Shown here piece by piece: positions 53,293 through 60,155 of a stretch of 64,000 bases of DNA. Below the pieces are notes generated by a model. That model saw only the letters and a program-made list of their open reading frames with translations. It was not told the DNA's origin and did not search any database. The stretch comes from Nonomuraea harbinensis (GTDB taxonomy: Bacteria > Actinomycetota > Actinomycetes > Streptosporangiales > Streptosporangiaceae), in assembly GCF_019396385.1 (NCBI RefSeq), contig NZ_JAHKRN010000008.1, positions 181,302 through 245,301 on the forward strand, given 5' to 3'. The translations under genes and the position numbers were made by a program. Each line of letters begins with the position of its first letter. Position 1 is the stretch's first letter.

Positions 53293-54570
53293 ATGGACGC
53301 GGTGTTCGACGCTCAGTTCCGGATCATCAAGGACGCCTTCGCCTCACGGGGGATCGAGGTGACGGTGGCCTACACGCCGGCCGGGGAGGTCGACTACCTC
53401 TATGAGGCGGGCCGTCTGCTGGCACGACGCGGGGACGTCGGACGGATCGCCGAGGCGCTGCCGCCCGGGCTGAGGCAGCTCGACCGGCGCGGCCGGGGCG
53501 AGCTGTCGGTGCTGTCGCTGGAGGGGATCGAGGGCGGCACGATGACCGTACCCGAGGCGCTGGCCCGCATCGAGCAGCGGCTCGGCACCGGCGCGCGCCC
53601 GCTCGACCGGCGGCCCGGCCATGCGGGCGAGGCCACGCGGGAGCGCGCGCCCATCGCCTCGCCGGTGCACGTCATGCACATCTCCCGGCTGTGTCCCGGC
53701 ACCGAGCCCGAGGTGCCGCCGGGTGATCCGGGGGTGCCGTGGCCGCCGCCGTGCGAGGCCGGCGAGGAGGTGCGGGAGGTGACCATCGGCGTGTGCGACA
53801 CCGGCTGGCTGCAGCTCGACCCGGCCGTGTACCCCTGGCTGGGCGGCGTCAGCGGCGACCCCGAGCCGCTGGGCCCGCCCTCGCCGATCAGCGGGCTGCC
53901 GATCATCCCCGCCTTCCGCGGGCACGGCACGTTCGTGGCCGGGGTGGCCAAGTGCCAGGCGCCCACGGCGCGCGTGTCCGTCGCCGACCACTTCTCCACC
54001 TCCGGCGCCGAACTGGAGGACGTGATGGTCGGCAAGCTGGAGGACCTGGTGGCCCAGTCGCCGGCGCCCGACGTGATCAACCTCTCGGCCGGCACGTACA
54101 CCCGCGACAACTGGTCGTCGATCGGGTTCGAGCTGTTCCAGCAGGACCATCCGGACGTCGTGCTGGTCGCCGCGGCCGGCAACGACGCCACCGACCGGCC
54201 GTTCTACCCGGCCGCCTACGACTGGGCCGTGTCGGTCGGCGCGCTCGGACCCGACCAGACGCACCGCGCCTGGTTCAGCAACTACGGTCCGTGGGTGGAC
54301 GTGTACGCGCTCGGCGAGGGCCACGTCAACGCCTACGCCACCGGCGAGTACACCTACCAGGAGCCGCCGAAGCGGCCGGCCGTGCAGAACTTCGCCGGCA
54401 TGGCCCGCTGGGACGGCACCTCGTTCGCGGCGCCGCTGGTCGCGGGGCTGATCGCGGACCGGATGGCGCGTACGGGGGAGTCGGCGCAGGACGCCAGGGC
54501 GGCCGTGCTCGCCTCGGCGCAGGATCTGCAGGGAGTGGGCAGGGCGTTGTTCCCGTGCGGGCAGGCCTGA
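53293..54570 (+). CDS. Cytosolic S8 (subtilisin) peptidase
   Basis: A 425-residue subtilase with no signal peptide. The N-terminal ~110 residues (VFDAQFRIIKDAFASRGIEV, DYLYEAGRLLARRGDV) are an unfamiliar domain, perhaps a propeptide or regulatory region. The catalytic set is complete: Asp in IGVCDTGWL (near 169), His in FRGHGTFVAG (near 210), oxyanion Asn in AAAGNDA (near 295) and Ser in DGTSFAAPL (near 375). It diverges from the CHAT gene and precedes the sigma gene by 330 bases. Likely an intracellular processing protease in the same module. Confidence 0.92.
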   Translation: MDAVFDAQFRIIKDAFASRGIEVTVAYTPAGEVDYLYEAGRLLARRGDVGRIAEALPPGLRQLDRRGRGELSVLSLEGIEGGTMTVPEALARIEQRLGTGARPLDRRPGHAGEATRERAPIASPVHVMHISRLCPGTEPEVPPGDPGVPWPPPCEAGEEVREVTIGVCDTGWLQLDPAVYPWLGGVSGDPEPLGPPSPISGLPIIPAFRGHGTFVAGVAKCQAPTARVSVADHFSTSGAELEDVMVGKLEDLVAQSPAPDVINLSAGTYTRDNWSSIGFELFQQDHPDVVLVAAAGNDATDRPFYPAAYDWAVSVGALGPDQTHRAWFSNYGPWVDVYALGEGHVNAYATGEYTYQEPPKRPAVQNFAGMARWDGTSFAAPLVAGLIADRMARTGESAQDARAAVLASAQDLQGVGRALFPCGQA

Positions 54571-54900
54571 TGGCGCGCTCCGGCCCGCGGATCACCGGTC
54601 GCGGGGCCCCTGTGCCCGCGCCGGTGCTCCCGGTGTCCGCCCCTCGCCTGGCGGGCGGGTGCTTACGCCTGTAGGAGTCCGGTGGTCCCGATTTGATACG
54701 GGTGATTTTTCTCCAGGAGCGGCCGGTGTATCAGAGCGCGGTCCGGCCGCTCCGTCAGGGTGACCGCCGTCACCGAGTAGCGAAGAGACGTCATGCCCCT
54801 TTACTGCTCGCATCGTCCGTTGCAGCGTCACGCCTGGACGCACCGCGCATTCGCGTTCACCCTGACGGGGTGGGCCGGGCCCGGAAAGGAGCACACGGAC
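54571..54900. other. 330-bp gap with inverted repeats before the sigma gene
   Basis: No gene seen. Contains a perfect 11-bp inverted repeat GGAGCGGCCGG-N16-CCGGCCGCTCC (54716-54753), followed by GGTGAC-CGCC-GTCACC (54759-54774). These could be a terminator of the subtilase gene plus operators of the sigma gene. The 8-mer GTGTATCA at 54726-54733 also occurs in the CHAT/subtilase gap at 53207-53214. Confidence 0.55.
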
Positions 54901-55560
54901 ATGCGAGACGATCCATCGGTCGTCGCCCTGGTGATGAGGGCGAGGGCCGGTGAGAAGGACGCGTGGGACGAGATCGTCGAACGTTACGCGCCCCTGGTCT
55001 GGTCGATCTGCAAGGCCTTCCGGCTGAGCCGGGCCGACGCCGACGACGTGGGCCAGACGGTGTGGCTGTCACTGGTCGAACAGCTGCCGAGGCTGCGTGA
55101 GCCCGCGGCGCTGCCCGGCTGGCTGGCCACCGCCACCCGGCGCGAGTGCCTCAGGCTCGCTCACGGCGCCGAACGGCAGCAGCGGCTCAGCCAGCAGGTC
55201 GACCAGGAGGCGCTGGTGGACGAGCGGGCGGCGGCGCTGGATCAGGATCTGCTCGACGCGGAGCGGAACGCGGCGCTCATGGCCGGTTTCCGGCAGCTCG
55301 AAGCGCGCTGCAGGGAGCTGCTGGCCATGCTGATGCGGGTGCCGCCCGCCTCGTACGCGGAGATCAGCGACAAGCTGTCGATGCCCGTCGGCGCGATCGG
55401 GCCGACGCGGGCGCGGTGCCTGGCCAAGCTGCGCCGCTCTCCGGCGGTGGCCGCCCTGATCAGGTCCGAACGTGAGACGCAGGAAGAGGGCGAGAGGCAT
55501 GGCCACGCCGTGGTGGAAGGACGAAGACAGGTTGCTCGCCGCGCTCAGACGGGCCGATGA
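54901..55560 (+). CDS. ECF-like RNA polymerase sigma factor
   Basis: A 219-residue sigma-70-family protein. Region 2: ALVMRARAGEKDAWDEIVER, then SRADADDVGQTVWLSLVEQL; region 4 HTH: ARCRELLAMLMR, YAEISDKLSMPVGAIGPTRA, RCLAKLRRS. It belongs to the actinobacterial type with the MPVG-x-IGPTR helix. ATG 54901 has AAAGGAGC upstream. The last 62 bases overlap the next gene in another frame. In its neighbourhood it probably directs transcription of the protease module, by inference. No anti-sigma with a membrane segment is adjacent. Confidence 0.88.
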   Translation: MRDDPSVVALVMRARAGEKDAWDEIVERYAPLVWSICKAFRLSRADADDVGQTVWLSLVEQLPRLREPAALPGWLATATRRECLRLAHGAERQQRLSQQVDQEALVDERAAALDQDLLDAERNAALMAGFRQLEARCRELLAMLMRVPPASYAEISDKLSMPVGAIGPTRARCLAKLRRSPAVAALIRSERETQEEGERHGHAVVEGRRQVARRAQTGR

Positions 55561-55963
55561 GGCGGCCCGCGAGGTGCCGCCCGAGTTCGTGGCGGCCGGG
55601 AAGGCGATCTTCACCTGGCACGACGTCGACGCCGAACTGGCGTCGCTGACCTACGACTCGGCGGCGGAGCGGGAGGAGCTGTCGCCGACGCGGGGCGCGG
55701 AGCACGTGCCGCTGCGGGCGCTCATCTTCGCCACCGGCGAGGTCACGATCGAGCTGGAGGTCGGCAGGGAGGCGCTGATGGGGCAGGTGGTCCCGGCCCG
55801 GCCGGGCACCGCCTACACGCACCTGGTCACCGGCGCGGTGGTGGAGTCGGCGATCGACGAGTCGGGCTGCTTCGTGTTCAGGCCCGCGCCGTCGCAGGCG
55901 TTCCGGCTGCAGTGCAGCCCCAGCAGCGGCACCAACGTGGTGACCGACTGGATCGCCCTTTGA
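55499..55963 (+). CDS. Small partner protein of unknown function
   Basis: A 154-residue soluble protein. N-terminal 35 residues are helical and charged (WWKDEDRLLAALRRADEAAR), with FTWHDVDAELASL, then a beta-rich domain (EVTIELEVGREALMGQVVPA, SGCFVFRPAPSQAFRLQC) like a carboxypeptidase-regulatory or transthyretin-type sandwich. ATG 55499 with AAGAGGG upstream; overlaps the sigma gene C-terminus by 62 bases, so the two are coupled. It could be the sigma factor's regulator or a protease substrate. No family recognised. Confidence 0.65.
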   Translation: MATPWWKDEDRLLAALRRADEAAREVPPEFVAAGKAIFTWHDVDAELASLTYDSAAEREELSPTRGAEHVPLRALIFATGEVTIELEVGREALMGQVVPARPGTAYTHLVTGAVVESAIDESGCFVFRPAPSQAFRLQCSPSSGTNVVTDWIAL

Positions 55964-56028
55964 GCTTAGCTTGACGTGATGGGTAATGATGTAATCACAT
56001 CGCCGGCCGTCATGTCGGGAGGCTCCCC

Positions 56029-56937
56029 GTGGACTCCTACTCGCAGATCGTCTCTTCCGTGGCGGCCGAGCTGCTGCCCAAGGTCGCCAGTGTCCGCGCC
56101 GGGAGGGGGAGCGGCTCCGCCGTGGTGTTCACCCGCGACGGGTTCCTGCTGACGAACGCGCACGTGGTCGGCTCCGCCCGGTCCGGCACCGTGGCCTACG
56201 CCGACGGCAGTTCCGGCCCGTTCACCGTGATCGGCCGCGACCCGCTGTCCGACCTGGCCGTGATCCGCTCCGGGGTGCCCGCTCCCGAGCCCGCCGAGCT
56301 CGGTCAGGCCGACGAGCTCGTCGTCGGCCAGCTCGTGGTCGCCGTCGGCAACCCGCTCGGGCTCACCGGATCGGTGACGGCGGGCGTGGTGTCGGGGCTG
56401 GGCCGGTCGCTGCCCGCCCGCAGCGGCTCGGCCGTACGGCTCATCGAGGACGTGATCCAGACCGACGCGGCGCTCAACCCCGGCAACTCCGGCGGCGCGC
56501 TGGCCGACTCCCGGGCGCGGGTGGTCGGCGTGAACACCGCCGTGGCCGGCGTGGGCGTGGGGCTGGCCGTGCCGGTCAACGCCACCACGCGGGCCATCGT
56601 CGCCGCGCTCATCCGCGACGGGCGGGTGCGGCGGGCGTTCCTGGGGCTGGTCACCTCGCCGGCGCCGCTGCCCGAGGCGCTGCGGCGGCGCACCGGCCAG
56701 GACGGCGCGCTGCGCGTGGTGGAGGTGATCGCCGGCTCGCCCGCCGGCCGGGCCGGGCTGCGCGCCGGCGATCTGGTGCTCAGCGCGGGCCGCAACCCGG
56801 TGGGCGACGCGCAGAGCCTGCAGCGGCTGATGTTCGCCGACGCGATCGGGCGGCCGCTGCCGATCACCGTCTACCGCAACGGCGCGCTGGTCGACGTCAT
56901 CGCCGAACCGGTGGAGCTGTCGGGGCCGGAAGCCTGA
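56029..56937 (+). CDS. Cytosolic HtrA-like trypsin-PDZ protease
   Basis: A 302-residue S1C protease. Catalytic His in LLTNAHVVG (near 43), Asp in LSDLAVIR (near 74), Ser in NPGNSGGAL (near 152), and a PDZ domain from about 205 (GLRAGDLVLSAGR). Unlike DegP/HtrA it has no signal peptide or anchor (starts MDSYSQIVSSVAAELLPKV). GTG 56029. A TTGACG and TAATCA pair upstream (55971-55997, 15-base spacer) is a possible promoter. It ends 41 bases inside the convergent glycosyltransferase gene. Third protease of the module by position. Confidence 0.93.
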   Translation: MDSYSQIVSSVAAELLPKVASVRAGRGSGSAVVFTRDGFLLTNAHVVGSARSGTVAYADGSSGPFTVIGRDPLSDLAVIRSGVPAPEPAELGQADELVVGQLVVAVGNPLGLTGSVTAGVVSGLGRSLPARSGSAVRLIEDVIQTDAALNPGNSGGALADSRARVVGVNTAVAGVGVGLAVPVNATTRAIVAALIRDGRVRRAFLGLVTSPAPLPEALRRRTGQDGALRVVEVIAGSPAGRAGLRAGDLVLSAGRNPVGDAQSLQRLMFADAIGRPLPITVYRNGALVDVIAEPVELSGPEA

Positions 56938-58183
56938 CGCGGGTGCGCCGGGCCAGCAGGTCGTCCATCAGCTCCTCCCACTGGGCGCCGATGGCGGCGA
57001 TGTCGTAGCGCTTGGCGGTCTCCAGGCCGCCGGCGGCCAGGTGGCGGCGGAGCGGCTCGTCCTCGATCACCCGCATGATGGCGGCCGCCAGGTTGTCTTC
57101 GGTGCGAGGCTTGACCAGCAGCCCGTCGACCCCGTCGGTGATCATCTCCTTGGGGCCGTGCGGGCTGTTGAACGAGACGATCGCGACCCCCTTGGCCATC
57201 GCCTCCAGGATCGTCAGCGAGAAGCCCTCGTGGCGTGAGCTCATCACGTGGATGGACGCCTTCTCCAGCTCGGCGCCGATGTCGGCGGTCTTGCCGGGCA
57301 GCTCCACCTTGCCCTCCAGGCCGGCCTCGGCGATCTGCTCGCGCAGGTTGTCCTCCTGCGGGCCGGCGCCGAAGATGCGCAGCGTCCAGTCGGGGTGCGC
57401 GGCCGCCACCTGTTCCCAGGCCTTGATCAGCCGGTGGAACCCCTTCAGCTTGGTCATCCTGCCCATCGCGACCGCCACCTTGGCGTCGCCCTTGGCGAGG
57501 TCGCCGTTCATCGGCGGGACCGCGTTCGGGATGCGCACCAGCTTCTTCGGCGGCTTGGGCAGCGCGGCCCGGTAGTCGCTCAGGTCGGCCTTGGTGAGCG
57601 TGACGAGCGCGTCCAGGCGGCGGTAGCGCCACTTGATCAGCTCCTGCAGGCCCTGGTCCTTGACCTTGAGCGCCACGTGCTCCTGCCCGATCGTGATCAC
57701 GCTGGGCTGAGCTAACTGGGCCACCGCCAGGTTGAGCCCCGGCCTGGTCGCCATGAGCACGCCCGTGCCGACCGAGCGGATGAACCGGGCCAGCTTCAGG
57801 TCCGTCCACAGGGTGAACCGGTGGTAGGCGGTCTCGTCCTGCGGGATCAGGCTGCTCGGCAGCTTCGACAGCATGGCACGCACCGGGTCGGAGCCGGGCG
57901 TCAGCCGGTCGTCCAGATAGCGCACCCGCACCCGCGGGTCCAGCGGGAAGAACGGCTCCTCGTCCTCCCGCAGGATCGACACGATCTCCACGTCGTGCCG
58001 TTCGGCCAGCTGGCCGGCGAGGTTGAAGACGGTCCTGATGGTGCCGCCCATGCCGTTGGCGTGGAGCAGGAGGATCTTGATCTCCCGCGTCGACGGCGGG
58101 GGCGCCTTGCGCGCCCTGCGCCGGTTGTAACCCCTGTACACCCGGGCCGCCGCCGACTTGCCCTTACGCGCCCATGTCCGCAC
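56897..58183 (-). CDS. GT4-family glycosyltransferase
   Basis: A 428-residue GT-B fold enzyme. N-terminal IKILLLHANGMGGTIRTVFN (acceptor side), then the nucleotide-sugar domain with AVAMGRMTKLKGFHRLIKAW, LRIFGAGPQEDNL and the E-x7-E motif HEGFSLTILEAMAKG. It resembles bacterial glycosyltransferases acting on teichuronic or polysaccharide chains. GTG 58183 is chosen with GGGGGGAC at good spacing; TTG 58210 is an alternative. Its 3' end overlaps the HtrA gene by 41 bases tail to tail, which could produce antisense RNA pairing. Confidence 0.9.
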   Translation of the reverse strand: MRTWARKGKSAAARVYRGYNRRRARKAPPPSTREIKILLLHANGMGGTIRTVFNLAGQLAERHDVEIVSILREDEEPFFPLDPRVRVRYLDDRLTPGSDPVRAMLSKLPSSLIPQDETAYHRFTLWTDLKLARFIRSVGTGVLMATRPGLNLAVAQLAQPSVITIGQEHVALKVKDQGLQELIKWRYRRLDALVTLTKADLSDYRAALPKPPKKLVRIPNAVPPMNGDLAKGDAKVAVAMGRMTKLKGFHRLIKAWEQVAAAHPDWTLRIFGAGPQEDNLREQIAEAGLEGKVELPGKTADIGAELEKASIHVMSSRHEGFSLTILEAMAKGVAIVSFNSPHGPKEMITDGVDGLLVKPRTEDNLAAAIMRVIEDEPLRRHLAAGGLETAKRYDIAAIGAQWEELMDDLLARRTRVRLPAPTAPPVRR

Positions 58184-58323
58184 CTGGAACGTCCCCCCGC
58201 CGGTTGACAACGTGATGGATCGGCGAGGCCGGCGGTAGGAGTCGCCCCCCGTCGGCCCTTACCGAGTTCGAGTGGTTTGCGCCGTTCATCCCCGTGGCGC
58301 TATCCACTTCTATGATCTTTAGA

Positions 58324-58335
58324 CGCCATATGGCG
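58324..58335. promoter_or_regulatory. 12-bp perfect palindrome upstream of glycosyltransferase gene
   Basis: CGCCATATGGCG lies about 140 bases before the glycosyltransferase start in an AT-richer part of the 246-bp gap (58184-58429). Possible operator; nothing else is seen there apart from the terminator at 58383. Confidence 0.3.
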
Positions 58336-58382
58336 GGATAACGTTGCTTGCGAAGTCAACACTTTTCAGACGAATCTGACAG

Positions 58383-58412
58383 GGCAGCCGGGATGTGGAC
58401 GACCCGGCTGCC
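58383..58412 (-). terminator. Hairpin terminator after the small basic protein gene
   Basis: Perfect 10-bp stem (GGCAGCCGGG / CCCGGCTGCC) with a 10-base loop, beginning 17 bases after the small gene's stop. Confidence 0.75.
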
Positions 58413-58429
58413 TCGCCAGTGCCCAGTCG

Positions 58430-58549
58430 TTACGCCTCTTCAGGCTTCGCGGCCTCCTTCTTCATCTCCTTGTCCTGCCGGTTCGCCTTGAGGGCCTGCT
58501 TCTTCGCCTTGCCGGACTTCGCGCTGGGTTTCTTCTTCATGTCAGACAT
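58430..58549 (-). CDS. 39-residue Lys-rich basic protein
   Basis: A short gene starting at ATG 58549 with a strong ribosome binding site (CAGGGGGGA, 4 bases upstream), stop TAA at 58430 and a terminator hairpin 17 bases after it. The product begins MSDMKKKPSAKSGKAKKQAL and ends in KKEAAKPEEA: 13 Lys, 1 Arg, low hydrophobicity, probably disordered or helical. It could bind nucleic acid (like a histone-tail) or ribosome, or be a secreted/associated factor of the glycosyltransferase. ATG 58540 is an alternative start. The strand opposite carries a non-coding shadow frame. Confidence 0.75.
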   Translation of the reverse strand: MSDMKKKPSAKSGKAKKQALKANRQDKEMKKEAAKPEEA

Positions 58550-58693
58550 GGTGTCCCCCCTGTACGGACAGTGCGCCTCATATAACGCACTAACCCCGTA
58601 ATACCCCTACTCCACCAAAACGCGACATACCATCAATTTGGTACGAGTCCAGAACGCGAAAAGCTCAGGCCCCACCCATCCCGCATCCAGGGG

Positions 58694-59716
58694 TCACAGC
58701 AGGGTGAGCTGCTGGGGAGAAGGCGGTGGCGGCGGCGGGAGGCGGCGGGCCCTGGCGGGGGTGGCGCGGCCGATGCCGAAGCGGGTGGCGAGCTCCCTGA
58801 TCTGGGTCGTGACGCGCTCCTGGTAGGCCCTGGGCGCGTAGGCGCCGCGACCGTACAGCTCCAGATAGCGCGGCACGAGGCGCGGGTGCTCGCGGGAGAG
58901 CCAGGCCAGCCACCACTGCCGGGCGCCGGGGCGCAGGTGCAGCACGATGGGGGTGAGATGGGTGGCGCCGGCGGCGGCGATCTCCCTGACCGTGCGCTCC
59001 AGCTGGGCGGGGGAGTCGGTGAGGTAGGGCAGCACCGGGGCCATCAGGACGCCGCAGCCGATGCCGTGGGCGTTGAGCGTCGCGCACGCCTCCAGGCGGC
59101 GGCGAGGGTCGGGGGTGCCCGGCTCGACCGAGCGCCACACGTCGGGGTCGAGGAAGCCGACCGAGAAGCTCGCGCCCACGTCGGCGCGGTCGGCCGCCTC
59201 GGTGAGCAGGTCGAGGTCGCGCAGGATCAGCGTGCCCTTGGTGAGGACCGAGAACGGGTTGGCCGCGTCGCGCAGCGCCGTCAGGATGCCGCGCATCAGC
59301 TCGTAGCGGCCCTCGGCGCGCTGGTAGCAGTCGACGTTGGTGCCCATCGCGATGTGCTGCCCGCGCCAGCGCGGCGCGGCGAGCTCCTTGCGGACCAGCT
59401 CGGCGGCGTTGACCTTCACCACGATCTTCGAGTCGAAGTCGGCCCCCGCGTCGAGGTCGAGATACTCGTGGGTCTTGCGCGCGAAGCAGTAGACGCACCG
59501 GTGGCCGCAACCGCGGTAAGGGTTGATCGTGTAGTCGAACGGCACCCGGCTGGCCGCCGGCACCCGGTTGATGATCGAACGCGCCTGGATCTCGTAGAAG
59601 GTCATGCCCCGGAAGCCGGGGGTGTCGAAGGTGCGGGCCACCGCGCCGCGGGCGAACAGCGGCGCGGCCGGATCGTCCGGCCCGGCGTCGGTCAGACGCA
59701 GGTTGTCCCAGCGCAT
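58694..59716 (-). CDS. Radical SAM protein (SPL-like, Rv2578c family)
   Basis: A 340-residue radical SAM enzyme. The cluster motif C-x3-C-x2-C is present as CGHRCVYC near residues 69-76 with PYRG before it; then KTHEYLDL, VVKVNAAEL, AMGTNVDCYQRAEGRYELMR, ILTKGTLILRDLDLL. This family is annotated Rv2578c-like in actinobacteria; function unknown, possibly a repair-related or tRNA-modifying enzyme. ATG 59716 used (an ATG 59752 is in frame). The C-terminal tail has seven Pro in a row-like run. Divergent from DUF3040. Confidence 0.9.
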   Translation of the reverse strand: MRWDNLRLTDAGPDDPAAPLFARGAVARTFDTPGFRGMTFYEIQARSIINRVPAASRVPFDYTINPYRGCGHRCVYCFARKTHEYLDLDAGADFDSKIVVKVNAAELVRKELAAPRWRGQHIAMGTNVDCYQRAEGRYELMRGILTALRDAANPFSVLTKGTLILRDLDLLTEAADRADVGASFSVGFLDPDVWRSVEPGTPDPRRRLEACATLNAHGIGCGVLMAPVLPYLTDSPAQLERTVREIAAAGATHLTPIVLHLRPGARQWWLAWLSREHPRLVPRYLELYGRGAYAPRAYQERVTTQIRELATRFGIGRATPARARRLPPPPPPSPQQLTLL

Positions 59717-59849
59717 GCCATGATTAGAACAGAGGTTCGACAGTGATCGCAAACCAAAAGAGATCGCAATTGGCAGGTCGGCCCACGGCTAATGATCTTC
59801 ATGGTTGGGCAGGAATGCGGCACAGAGCTTGCGTTCCGGAGGTGCACCC

Positions 59850-60116
59850 ATGGCCTGGTCGCAGGACGAAGAGCGGATGCTGGCCCAGATCGAGCAGCAC
59901 CTCGTCGATGACGATCCGCGACTCGTCGCACGGCTGGAGTCGTTCAACGAGCGCGCGCGCCGCAGTGAGGAGAGGTCGGCGGGCGGGCACGCGCCCAGCC
60001 GCTCGACCGTCATCATCGTGATCAGCTGGTTCCTGATCGCCACGCTCGTCGCCACGCTCCTGATCCTCGTCCTGCGTGAGGGGGCCTCGGCCGCCCTCGC
60101 CCTGACCGCCGCCTGA
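59850..60116 (+). CDS. DUF3040 membrane protein
   Basis: An 88-residue protein with an N-terminal amphipathic part (MAWSQDEERMLAQIEQHLVD, DPRLVARLESFN) typical of DUF3040 and a transmembrane helix at about 60-80 (VIIVISWFLIATLVATLLIL). ATG 59850 has CCGGAGG upstream. Function unknown; widespread in actinobacteria. Confidence 0.9.
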   Translation: MAWSQDEERMLAQIEQHLVDDDPRLVARLESFNERARRSEERSAGGHAPSRSTVIIVISWFLIATLVATLLILVLREGASAALALTAA

Positions 60117-60155
60117 CCCCATCCGCCCCGCGGGCCTCGCCTGAATGGGCCGGGG

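Noticed and set aside
50324..56937. Reading the CHAT locus as a CRISPR-linked or gasdermin system
   Set aside because: No cas gene, CRISPR repeats or gasdermin-like small protein with the expected features is visible in the window.
58395..58601. Rightward 68-codon frame
   Set aside because: It is the antisense of the 39-residue Lys-rich gene, which has the ribosome binding site and terminator.
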